DNA of 37,326 nt from Candidatus Magasanikiibacteriota bacterium (GCA_903837125.1 CAILTG010000022.1:1-37326); one strand, 5' to 3'; positions 10,191-18,575 are shown, counted from the stretch's first letter. Notes: generated from the letters alone by a model not told the origin. Numbers and translations: made by a program.

Positions 10191-10300
10191 ATCCTAATTC
10201 CCAATTTCAAATAAAATACAAATGACAAAATTCAAATTTAATATTTGGGCTTTGACATTGATTTGACATTGGAAATTGGTAATTTGACATTAATATTATA
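10190..10300. repeat. Intergenic inverted repeat made of iterated AATTTCAAAT/CCAATTTCC-type words (copy 1)
   Basis: Shares the 19-mer tgatttgacattggaaatt (10259-10277) with the element at 22616-22740. Confidence 0.75.
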
Positions 10301-10311
10301 CCATTTTCCCA

Positions 10312-10347
10312 ATAAAAAAACTATCACTTAAAACAAAATGATAGTTT
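10312..10347 (-). terminator. Intrinsic terminator downstream of the minus-strand gene ending at 10385
   Basis: AAAACTATCA ... TGATAGTTTT stem followed by a T-run on the minus strand. Confidence 0.75.
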
Positions 10348-10384
10348 TCTATATTAGTGTAAATTTGTGTTAAAATTAGTGGGC

Positions 10385-10705
10385 TTATTTACTCTTCAAT
10401 TCTTCTTGCAAGGTTTTCCACTGAGCGCTAACCAATTTAACTACCATGCCTTTCACATTCTCAGCCAAACCATTTTCCACAGCATATTTATCTACAAACA
10501 CCTTAACCTTTTTAACGTATTCATTTTTATCAAAATTCTTATAAGTCTGTGTTTTCAATACCTCATTTTTTAATTTTACATAAACATCAGCCGCATAATC
10601 CAACACTTGTTCTTTTACTTCCCGACCTTTTTTGGTAGTAGAAAGCCACATTAAACCCGCGCCGAGTAGTCCGCCGAAAAATAAACCCTTTTTAAACATG
10701 CCCAT
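10385..10705 (-). CDS. Small YtxH-like / unknown protein with N-terminal hydrophobic segment
   Basis: MGMFKKGLFFGGLLGAGLMWLSTTKKGREVKEQVLDYAAD: Gly-rich TM then amphipathic helix. The ORF track start at 10777 is probably too far upstream. Confidence 0.6.
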   Translation of the reverse strand: MGMFKKGLFFGGLLGAGLMWLSTTKKGREVKEQVLDYAADVYVKLKNEVLKTQTYKNFDKNEYVKKVKVFVDKYAVENGLAENVKGMVVKLVSAQWKTLQEELKSK

Positions 10706-10781
10706 ATGATTGAAAATTAAACAATTGAATAATTGAACGACTATATTATACCAAAAAATTTGTTTTCTGGCAAACAAAAAA

Positions 10782-10860
10782 ATCTCCCTCCCCTCTTAGG
10801 GGAGGCAGGGAGAGGTATGGAGAGGCCGGAAGAGGTATGGGGAGAGTTAAGAAGAGGTAT
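10782..10860. repeat. G/A-rich dispersed-repeat-like element with hairpin and direct repeats
   Basis: Hairpin CCTCCCCT-CTT-AGGGGAGG followed by AGAGGTATGG (10811-10820, 10831-10840) and AGAGGTAT (10853-10860). Confidence 0.7.
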
Positions 10861-10909
10861 AACGCTCTACTGTCAACAAAAATTTATTAACACTAGAGCG
10901 CACCGATGT

Positions 10910-10931
10910 TCACATGTTGGGGGACATGTGA
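10910..10931 (-). terminator. Hairpin just downstream of the GC-island lipoprotein ORF
   Basis: Perfect 8-bp stem TCACATGT/ACATGTGA with 6-nt loop, 22 nt past the stop codon on the minus strand; no U-tract. Confidence 0.4.
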
Positions 10932-10952
10932 CACCGGTGGCAGTTGACTCCT

Positions 10953-11342
10953 TCAGTCCTGATCTCCGGCCCAGGCCGGATAACCGGGCGGATTCGCCGC
11001 CAGGCCCGGACCGTCGCCCCCCATGGACGACGAATTGTTCTCGTGGCCTTCCATCGGAAGAACCGGCGGCGGGCAGAGTTGGTGCATCCAACGGGCCAGA
11101 CGACCCTTGCAGCTCTCCAAGTCTGCGAACGACGCGACGGCGATGCTCTCTTCCTGGTCGTAGAGGCACCGCCAGACCTGGATGCACTCCTGGTCGTTCT
11201 GCGGCAGTCTGCCGCCATTACACCGCCCGAAATGGGGTGCATCCTCCACCCCTCTGCACCGAATCGTCGGGTCGTACTCGCACCCGCCGAGGAACAACGT
11301 CGCCACCAGGCAGGCGACCATTACCGCGAGCAAATGCTTCAT
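10953..11342 (-). CDS. Small cysteine-rich putative lipoprotein in a GC-rich island
   Basis: MKHLLAVMVACLVATLFLGGCEYDP signal peptide with LGGC lipobox; GGAG ribosome-binding-like sequence upstream of the internal ATG at 11342; composition very different from surroundings. Confidence 0.6.
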   Translation of the reverse strand: MKHLLAVMVACLVATLFLGGCEYDPTIRCRGVEDAPHFGRCNGGRLPQNDQECIQVWRCLYDQEESIAVASFADLESCKGRLARWMHQLCPPPVLPMEGHENNSSSMGGDGPGLAANPPGYPAWAGDQD

Positions 11343-11628
11343 CTGACACTCCATTCCGAGAATAGACACCTAGCGCCCGAACATCCTGTCCGTGCGCCAT
11401 GAGACCGATTTACCGTACCAACAATTTCCCCCAAAACTGTTGATCCGACATCAATTCTTTATCCGTTCTGTACAGACAAAAAATAGATGACGGAGCAAAC
11501 AAATGAAAATTGTTGTGTATACAGCAAAACCAGCTTTTCCAAGCTATTTTGTTTCAAAGAACAATAAAGCATTATAGCACGTTTCGCCTGTTTTGTCAAG
11601 AACGCCCTGTTATAATGTTATCGCCTGA

Positions 11629-11665
11629 GATTGCTTCGTCGCGCAAACTCCTCGCAATGACATAA
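11629..11665. repeat. Dispersed repeat of the GAGATTGCTTCGTCGC...CTCGCAATGACA type
   Basis: gagattgcttcgtcgcgcaaactcctcgcaatgaca matches a motif I recognise from intergenic repeats in many unrelated bacteria. Confidence 0.6.
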
Positions 11666-11704
11666 AAAACAGAACCCCAGAATTATCCAAGGTTCTGTTT
11701 TAAT
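11664..11704 (-). terminator. Intrinsic terminator downstream of DsbA-like gene
   Basis: 9-bp stem AACAGAACC/GGTTCTGTT followed by T-run on minus strand. Confidence 0.8.
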
Positions 11705-11720
11705 CTGTGCAATCAATGCT

Positions 11721-12515
11721 TTACTTCAACCCAAGTTCATTCGCTGCTGTATAATAACCATTCAAATTTAACTGTTGCTGTTCACCAAGTTTAAATAATT
11801 TGTCATGCATTTCCAAACCTTTACCTTGTACTTTAGCACATTGAAAAGCTTCAGCTGCCTTTTCTGAATTAGCATGAATAGAAGTTAGAGGAAAAGTATA
11901 ATAAGTAAATTTAACTTGATCTTTATACTCAGCTAATAACTGATCAATAGTTGGAACAAAACGCTGACAATATGGACATTCAAAATCTGAAAATTCCACT
12001 AAAGTAACTTTGGCATTACTGCCACCGCGCCAAGCTGCATCTTTTAATTCCGGCATGGTTACTTTGATAATTTTGCCAGTTTGTTGATCTTTCATAAAAT
12101 CAAAATCTGGAGTTTTACCAGCCAACAAAGTATCAACCACCTGCTTTAACATAGTATATGGCAAAGCACCACTTACCAAATAGCCATTGATAAAAGTAGC
12201 TGGTGTTCCTTGTACACCAAGCGACTCACCTAAACTCTGCTCTGAAGCCACTGCTGAAGCTGTTTGTCCTGAACTTAAACAACTAGTAAACTGTTTTGGA
12301 CCAACTACATTTCCGGCAACAGCGCCAGCATTATTATTTACCACTGTACCAGTAGTATCACCAGCCACCTTGGCTGTACCAGTGCCACTAAGCACCACTG
12401 CCAATAAAATAAAAAACCCAATAGTGCAAAGCACTAAAAGCCCGCCGACAATGCCAAACAAAAACGACTGCTTTTTATCTAGCAGTTCAAACAAACCTTT
12501 TTTACTTTCTTCCAT
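11721..12515 (-). CDS. Membrane-anchored DsbA-family thiol oxidoreductase with circularly permuted domain order
   Basis: N-terminal TM; then DsbA C-terminal half (FTSCLSSG...GVQGTPATFINGYLVSGALPYTMLKQVVDTLL) followed by DsbA N-terminal half (GGSNAKVTLVEFSDFECPYC...EKAAEAFQCAKVQGKGLEMHDKLF...ELGLK-stop). Confidence 0.88.
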   Translation of the reverse strand: MEESKKGLFELLDKKQSFLFGIVGGLLVLCTIGFFILLAVVLSGTGTAKVAGDTTGTVVNNNAGAVAGNVVGPKQFTSCLSSGQTASAVASEQSLGESLGVQGTPATFINGYLVSGALPYTMLKQVVDTLLAGKTPDFDFMKDQQTGKIIKVTMPELKDAAWRGGSNAKVTLVEFSDFECPYCQRFVPTIDQLLAEYKDQVKFTYYTFPLTSIHANSEKAAEAFQCAKVQGKGLEMHDKLFKLGEQQQLNLNGYYTAANELGLK

Positions 12516-12583
12516 AGATGTAAAAAATTAAATAAATAAAATACTAATATTGAACCTTGTTAATTCTACCAAATTTCTCTTTT

Positions 12584-13771
12584 CTACACAAGCTGTTGAT
12601 AAACATTTTCTAGTTGTTTTACTATTGGGCCCCAAGCATATTTTTCTTCAGCCGCTTGTCTGGCTTTTGTCTGCCAAGCCAGTTGATCATTATCTTTGCC
12701 AAAATAAGCAGCAATTGCTTCGGCCAAGGCTTGTGGATCACCAGGCGTAAAAGTTAAACCTCCATCTTTAGCAACTGACCGAACTCCTGGTAAATCACTA
12801 GCCAAAACTGGCAGACCACTAGCAAAAGCCTCCAAAAGTACCATACCAAAAGCTTCACCTTGATTTACAGAAGGCAAAACCAGCAAATCTCCCAGATTAT
12901 AATAATCCGCCAAATTTTCATCACTTACTTGACCAGTAAAAACCACTCGGTCACTTAAACCAAAATTTTGAGCTTCCAATTCATAAGAATTCCGCAACTC
13001 CCCTTCCCCCACCAATACTGCTTGTACATCCAAATCATCTTGTTTAAGAAGATAAAGAGCTTTAAGCAAAATCGAAATTCCCTTAAAATAGTGTGCCCGA
13101 TCCATGCCACCCACAAATAAAACTGTAGGAATATCGGGATTTAAATTATAACGTTTGAGTAAAGTTTCTGATCGTTGGCGAGGTTGAAATCTTTCTATAT
13201 CCACCCCAAAAGGTAAGGCTAACCACTTTTTTTTGTTTTGTTCATAAATAAACCGCGCGTCACTAGCTTCTACAAAATCCAACGAACTGGCAATCAATAA
13301 ATCCGCTGCTCCTAAAATTTTAGGCATCCAATATTTAGCATAATATTTAAAATACAATCCTTTCCAACCACTGCCCCGCGTATCCATGTGATAAGTAATT
13401 ACCAAAGGCTTGTAGGGGTTACTAATTTTCCACTGCCGTACTAAATTGGCTGTGCCAAAAAATGGATAATGTAAATGCACTAAATCAAAATCATCCAACT
13501 CATTTTTAATCTGTGGCAAATAAGCGGCATTGCCATATTGAAAAGTAGGAGCTAAATAATTCACCTTCTCAATTTGTTGTTGCAGAGGCTCAGCATGTTT
13601 TTCTGCTGGCTCAATTTCGGCTGATTTAATTTCTTTTGATTGATAAATTCCCGGAGTAAGCACTTCCACTTCATGTCCCAATTTTACCAACTCTTCCGCA
13701 GTTTGAAATACAACATTGCCCATACCGCTGTAATATGGTGGATAAGCGCAGACGATATGAGCAATTTTCAT
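12584..13771 (-). CDS. Glycosyltransferase family 4
   Basis: CAYPPYYSGMGNV N-term; GEAFGMVLLEAFASGLPVLASDLPGV nucleotide-sugar binding motif. Confidence 0.9.
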   Translation of the reverse strand: MKIAHIVCAYPPYYSGMGNVVFQTAEELVKLGHEVEVLTPGIYQSKEIKSAEIEPAEKHAEPLQQQIEKVNYLAPTFQYGNAAYLPQIKNELDDFDLVHLHYPFFGTANLVRQWKISNPYKPLVITYHMDTRGSGWKGLYFKYYAKYWMPKILGAADLLIASSLDFVEASDARFIYEQNKKKWLALPFGVDIERFQPRQRSETLLKRYNLNPDIPTVLFVGGMDRAHYFKGISILLKALYLLKQDDLDVQAVLVGEGELRNSYELEAQNFGLSDRVVFTGQVSDENLADYYNLGDLLVLPSVNQGEAFGMVLLEAFASGLPVLASDLPGVRSVAKDGGLTFTPGDPQALAEAIAAYFGKDNDQLAWQTKARQAAEEKYAWGPIVKQLENVYQQLV

Positions 13772-13781
13772 AAATTTAAAA

Positions 13782-14117
13782 CTATTTTTTTTCTACTTCT
13801 CTCAAGGCTTTTTCTCTCACTAACTTTGTTACTCCTCTACTAAGCCCTTCTATCTTCACATTCAATTTAAACAAAATATAAAAAATTACTGCCAAAGAAA
13901 TATACAAAATTAAATCAGCGCCGCGGCCAATGCCAAAAGTGTTGGCTAAAATAGTGGTACTTTTTGGCCACCAAACAGCTGTTGCCGCTAAAACCCAAAA
14001 CAAAATCCAAAATACTGTGCCTTTGGCGCCCAACAAACCTTCATGACTTTTTTTCCACACACTACCAACAGCCATTAAAGCGAATAAACTAAAGATGATC
14101 TGAAAAAATACTATCAT
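13782..14117 (-). CDS. DUF2304-type small membrane protein
   Basis: 111 aa, three TM segments, typical pattern (FWILFWVLAATAVWWP; IGRGADLILYISL) next to glycosyltransferases. Confidence 0.7.
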   Translation of the reverse strand: MIVFFQIIFSLFALMAVGSVWKKSHEGLLGAKGTVFWILFWVLAATAVWWPKSTTILANTFGIGRGADLILYISLAVIFYILFKLNVKIEGLSRGVTKLVREKALREVEKK

Positions 14118-14126
14118 AAAAAATAA

Positions 14127-14741
14127 TTAAATTTTAATTTGAAAATAAATAGTGGCTTTGCCCCAGCCCAGCTGGTGTTCAGCCACTTTTTTGATAACAA
14201 ACTTTTCTGATGGCAATTTCTTGGTAGCAGTAAGCACCAGGCTCCCTGACTTTAAAACTTCCAACTTTCCCGCCAACTTATTCATAATTTCATCCTTCAT
14301 GCAGGTGCACTGAATAAAAACCACATCTACATCTGAAAAATCAGTTTCAAAAAAATTTTCATTTCTAAAAATAATTTCTAATTTTTCAGCTTCTAAAAAC
14401 AATGACTTTACTTCTTGATTAAACCTGGTCAGCACTTTTTCCGAAGCCTGAAACAAATCCGGTAAAAGTTCTATCCCACACACTTTTTTAAAATACCCAC
14501 TTAAAGCTGCTGCCATTACCGCCTTTCCTACACCAGAACCCAAATCATAAAAAACCTGTTGATTTGATTTAATTTCTGCTTCCTGCAAAATCTTAGCAAA
14601 TTCATCAAAGTTAATCTCACCATAAGTAAATTCAGCATTTTCTTTTAAATTAAACTTCCGCTTAGATAAATCAGCCAAGAGATATCCATCTACACCTAAA
14701 AATAAATCATTAAATATTGCTTTTCTGAGAGTTTCTTCCAT
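14127..14741 (-). CDS. SAM-dependent methyltransferase of DOT1-like type
   Basis: FTYGEI, VFYDLGSGVGKAVMAAAL, GIELLPDLFQASEKV, NENFFETDF resemble Dot1 D1, I, II and NF motifs. Confidence 0.7.
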   Translation of the reverse strand: MEETLRKAIFNDLFLGVDGYLLADLSKRKFNLKENAEFTYGEINFDEFAKILQEAEIKSNQQVFYDLGSGVGKAVMAAALSGYFKKVCGIELLPDLFQASEKVLTRFNQEVKSLFLEAEKLEIIFRNENFFETDFSDVDVVFIQCTCMKDEIMNKLAGKLEVLKSGSLVLTATKKLPSEKFVIKKVAEHQLGWGKATIYFQIKI

Positions 14742-14742
14742 A

Positions 14743-14792
14743 TGTACGAATTTACGAATTCAATACGAATATACGAATACAAAATTCGTACA
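14743..14792. repeat. Iterated-word hairpin (TACGAAT units) in intergenic space
   Basis: TACGAAT-like unit repeated; perfect 11-bp arms TGTACGAATTT (14743-14753) / AAATTCGTACA (14782-14792). Confidence 0.85.
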
Positions 14793-14798
14793 TAATAC

Positions 14799-15458
14799 TT
14801 ATTTTACAAATTTTCCCATTATTAAATCACCAAGCACTTTGAGCCCCCCTAAAATTCCCTGTCCATATTCACGGTACACCACTTTTATAGGAAATTCAAG
14901 ATACTTTAAATTATATTTTTTAATTTGAGCGGGTATTTCTGTATTATGAGCCATTCTATCTTGAGTTATGATTATTTTTTCCAAAGCTTGGCGGCCCAAA
15001 ATTCTAAAACCATTATGTCCATCAGTAAGTTTAATACCAGCAAATAATCTGTTAACCATTCTAGCTAAAGGTAACATAATATACCTTTTAGATAATGGCA
15101 TCGGTAATTTTTCACCTAAAAAACGAGAACCAAACAAAAAATCTGCGCCAGCCTTTTGCATTGCCAATACAGCCGGTTTAATATCCTCAACATCAAACTG
15201 TTCATCAGCATCAAAATCTACCACATAATCAGCTCCTAGCTGTACTGCCAATTCATGACCGGTTTGCAAGGCTGCACCTTGGCCACAATTAATTTCATGA
15301 TGCAAAACACTAGCGCCTGCTTCCACAGCCATTTTCAAAGTATCATCCCCCGAAAAATCATCTACTACAATCACTTTATCTACTTGACTAAAAAGGCTCC
15401 GCACCACGGAACCTATTGTTTTTTCTTCATTAAAAGCAGGCACAACAGCCACCAACAT
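14799..15458 (-). CDS. Glycosyltransferase family 2 (dolichyl-phosphate mannosyltransferase-like)
   Basis: VVPAFNEEKTIGSVV, VDDFSGDDT, DFDADEQFDVEDI, FGSRFLG, DGHNGFR. Confidence 0.9.
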   Translation of the reverse strand: MLVAVVPAFNEEKTIGSVVRSLFSQVDKVIVVDDFSGDDTLKMAVEAGASVLHHEINCGQGAALQTGHELAVQLGADYVVDFDADEQFDVEDIKPAVLAMQKAGADFLFGSRFLGEKLPMPLSKRYIMLPLARMVNRLFAGIKLTDGHNGFRILGRQALEKIIITQDRMAHNTEIPAQIKKYNLKYLEFPIKVVYREYGQGILGGLKVLGDLIMGKFVK

Positions 15459-15462
15459 AGTG

Positions 15463-16497
15463 CTAATTATTTGGGTGATTAAATTCCATCATTTCTTTAT
15501 TCGCAATAGTATAATCTATGGTATTTTGTAAACCATCTTCCAAAGAAATTAAAGGTATCCACTCCAAAGTTTCTTTAGCCTTAGTCAAATCCGGAATACC
15601 TTTGGTAGTTAAAAAAACTAGCGGTTCCTCAAAAACTACTTTAGAACTAGAACTAGTCATTTTAATAATTTTCTCTGCCACTTCAGCCACTTTATAAACT
15701 TGATTATGACCTAAGTTAACTACTGAAACATCAGGATCAGAATGCATTAATCTTATTAGGCCATCAATTAAATCAGTGACGTAACAATAAGACTGCTCCA
15801 TATCGCCAGAACCATAGATTACCATATCTTTTCCTTCTAAAGCATCAACAATAAAATCTGGTATTACCAAACCATCCCGCATCTTCATTCTTGGCCCATA
15901 GGTGGTAAAAATCCTGCCAATCTTGGCATCCAAACCATAAACCTGACGATAAGTTTCTACACAAGTTTCTGCAAACCTTTTTCCTTCATCATAACAACCG
16001 CGTGGAGACAAATGTTCCACCAAACCTTCATCCTCTTCACTAAAAACATTAAAATCTGGAGCTGGCGGACCATAAATCACTGAACTTGAAGAAAAAAGAT
16101 ATTTAGCCCGATATTTAACTGCCAGGTCTAAAGTGTTAATCATGGAATTGGAATTGGCCCACAGCGATTCTAATTTATGAATTTCAAAATCTTTGGGGCT
16201 GGTGGGGCAGGCTAAATGATAAATTTCCTGCACTCCTTGAAACTTTAATTTGAATTTATCCAACTCATCAAACTGTTCCAAATCAATAGGCTTATTTACA
16301 TCACATTTAATAAATTCAAAATCAGGATACTGTAATAAATGGTCAATATTTTGAATAGTGGAGTTGGATAAATTATCCAAGCAAATTACCTTAGCCTCTT
16401 TAAGCAGACGTTCACAAATATGAGAACCTAAAAAACCCGCACCGCCGGTAACCAACACATTTTTTTTCTCAAAAATAATTGACTCACCACTTTTCAT
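15463..16497 (-). CDS. NAD-dependent epimerase/dehydratase (extended SDR, UDP-glucuronate decarboxylase-like)
   Basis: VLVTGGAGFLGSHICERLL, YDEGKRFAE, RIFTTYGPRM. Confidence 0.88.
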   Translation of the reverse strand: MKSGESIIFEKKNVLVTGGAGFLGSHICERLLKEAKVICLDNLSNSTIQNIDHLLQYPDFEFIKCDVNKPIDLEQFDELDKFKLKFQGVQEIYHLACPTSPKDFEIHKLESLWANSNSMINTLDLAVKYRAKYLFSSSSVIYGPPAPDFNVFSEEDEGLVEHLSPRGCYDEGKRFAETCVETYRQVYGLDAKIGRIFTTYGPRMKMRDGLVIPDFIVDALEGKDMVIYGSGDMEQSYCYVTDLIDGLIRLMHSDPDVSVVNLGHNQVYKVAEVAEKIIKMTSSSSKVVFEEPLVFLTTKGIPDLTKAKETLEWIPLISLEDGLQNTIDYTIANKEMMEFNHPNN

Positions 16498-16545
16498 AAT
16501 TTAGCTATTTTTAGTCAAACAATAAATCACTATTATTATATCACA

Positions 16546-18549
16546 CTATAAAAAAACCTTCCATCCTACCTCGCTACCCGCCCCCGCCGGCTGCCATTCC
16601 TCTAATTTTTTAACTTCATCCGACCAAACCACCACTGATTCACCAGGATAAACAGTAATAATTTCATCTTTATTATCCTGATTATAATTCCCCACCGAAA
16701 TTGACAATAATCCTTTAACAGCAGAATCATAAGCCAAAAAATTCCGGAGTATTTCTCCAGCTTTATTATAAATTACCACCGTTGGTCCATCATTCAAAGA
16801 TCCAGCTATTACATATTCACTATTACCATCACCATTCACATCCCCAGCAGAAATCTCTCCCCGACCAAGAACATTAACTGCAAATGAGTTACTCAATTCT
16901 TCAGCACTTTTAAATTGATGCATTTTTAATTTTCCTTGATCTTTGTAAAGAGCCAAAAGTTCGTTCTGCTTTGAAAAAGCGTTATAACTTAAAGCCAGAG
17001 ACACACCTTCGTGTTTTTGACTGATATTATATTTTAACAATTCCTTTCCCTGAAGAGAAAAAACTTGATAAACATTCTTATCCGCATAATCAGGAGCCAA
17101 AATTATTTGTTCCTCGCTATTGCCCCAAATTTTGCCAGATAAAATATTCAACCTACCTTTGGCCGTGACTGGCCAACTGTTTATTTTTTTGTCACCACTG
17201 TCATAAATACTAATTTCCACAGTTTGCTTATTTTTTCTTTTTTCCACCACCCAAAATTTTTCACCATTTTGATCTTGAAAAACTTTGGCCGCCAGTGCCT
17301 GTTTTAAAAATATTTTATTATCACTATTCTGAGACAAAGAATTTAAATCTTTAGTAAAAAAATTACCAGTTTTAAAATCAAGAACAGACAAATTATTTAA
17401 TGGTCTGGTTGCCTCCAGCTTGGCAATAGCATATTCCACAGCTTTATCAGCTTGCAATAATCCTGCACCAAAAATATTGGCATAATCAGCTTCATCTTGG
17501 CTAGGTGTATGATGCACTGTTGACAAAATGGCCTGATAAATTTCTTTGGGACCCCACTCTTCATGAATTCCTTTTATTAAAGCCGCTACTCCGCTTACCA
17601 ACGGTGTTGCAAAAGAAGTACCTTTGTATCCTCCACCATATTTTAGAGGAAAACCATCAGTAGGTGAAAAACGTAAAGTACTAGTAATCTCCACACCAGG
17701 AGCAGTAAGATCTATACAATCAGAACCAACATCGGAAAACACGGCCAAATGATGAGAAACGTCAACAGCACTAACACCCAAAACCCATGGCTCGCTTTCT
17801 CCAGCATCCGCACAAACCGGATAAAGTGGACTAACATTTAAATCCATCATACTATTTCCGGCAGCAGCCACTACCACTATTCCTTGATCAAAAGCATATT
17901 TTACTGCTAACTTTACCTCTGGATCAGCATCGCCCACAGCGCTAATATTAATAATCTTAGCCCCATTATCCACTGCATAGCGAATGGCTTTAGCTAATGG
18001 TTTCAAATTAGCACCGCTACCGCTATCATCCAAAACTTTTAAATTCATTAATTCCACTTTCCAATTTACACCAGCAATGGCTTCATTATTATTACCCACA
18101 GCACCAATTAAACCAGCCACCAAAGTACCATGGTTAAACACTCCTTCTTTTTTTTGTTCAGGAGTTAAATAATCAAATTCTGGCCGCGGGTCATTGTTTC
18201 CCAAGGCTTCTTCCGCATCAATTATTCCATCATGATTATAATCCGCTGGCACAAAATTCCAACCATAAACATCATCCACATAACCGTTGTGGTCATCATC
18301 AATACCATTATAAGGAATTTCTTTTTTATTAATCCAAAGATTATCAATTAAATCTGGATGAAACATGTCAAAACCATTATCTATTACTGCCACCACTACG
18401 TCTTCTGAACCAGTATTCAAATCCCAAGCTTGATATAAACCAATATCTTTATAAGCCCATTGCTCGGCGCCTGGATCATTAGGAATACGCGCCAAAGCTG
18501 TAACTGGTAATAATAAAAATATTGTTAAAAACAAAAAAAACTTCCGCAT
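16546..18549 (-). CDS. Secreted S8 (subtilisin-like) serine peptidase with C-terminal FG-GAP-like region
   Basis: Signal peptide; catalytic Asp VVVAVIDNGFD, His FNHGTLVAGLIGA, Ser GTSFATPLVSGVAAL; DHNGYVDD and DYNHDGIID acidic loops; C-term GDVNGDGNSEYVIAGS. Confidence 0.92.
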   Translation of the reverse strand: MRKFFLFLTIFLLLPVTALARIPNDPGAEQWAYKDIGLYQAWDLNTGSEDVVVAVIDNGFDMFHPDLIDNLWINKKEIPYNGIDDDHNGYVDDVYGWNFVPADYNHDGIIDAEEALGNNDPRPEFDYLTPEQKKEGVFNHGTLVAGLIGAVGNNNEAIAGVNWKVELMNLKVLDDSGSGANLKPLAKAIRYAVDNGAKIINISAVGDADPEVKLAVKYAFDQGIVVVAAAGNSMMDLNVSPLYPVCADAGESEPWVLGVSAVDVSHHLAVFSDVGSDCIDLTAPGVEITSTLRFSPTDGFPLKYGGGYKGTSFATPLVSGVAALIKGIHEEWGPKEIYQAILSTVHHTPSQDEADYANIFGAGLLQADKAVEYAIAKLEATRPLNNLSVLDFKTGNFFTKDLNSLSQNSDNKIFLKQALAAKVFQDQNGEKFWVVEKRKNKQTVEISIYDSGDKKINSWPVTAKGRLNILSGKIWGNSEEQIILAPDYADKNVYQVFSLQGKELLKYNISQKHEGVSLALSYNAFSKQNELLALYKDQGKLKMHQFKSAEELSNSFAVNVLGRGEISAGDVNGDGNSEYVIAGSLNDGPTVVIYNKAGEILRNFLAYDSAVKGLLSISVGNYNQDNKDEIITVYPGESVVVWSDEVKKLEEWQPAGAGSEVGWKVFL

Positions 18550-18575
18550 AGAAATACTTAATATATTTTTTAATT

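Noticed and set aside
10190-10300. Possible CRISPR-like array
   Set aside because: Units are short, degenerate, irregularly spaced and mirrored in an inverted arm; no cas genes in the window.
10733-11402. Plus-strand and alternative-frame ORFs over the GC-rich island (210, 152, 110, 104 and 60 aa)
   Set aside because: Overlapping open frames are expected in GC-rich DNA; only the 10953-11342 minus frame has a signal peptide, lipobox and SD-like sequence.
11596-11617. Promoter-like TTGTCA ... TATAAT on the plus strand
   Set aside because: Spacer is only about 12 nt and no plus-strand gene follows.
12187-12531. 114-aa plus-strand ORF antisense to the DsbA-like gene
   Set aside because: Low-complexity antisense translation of the TM and linker region; no independent evidence.
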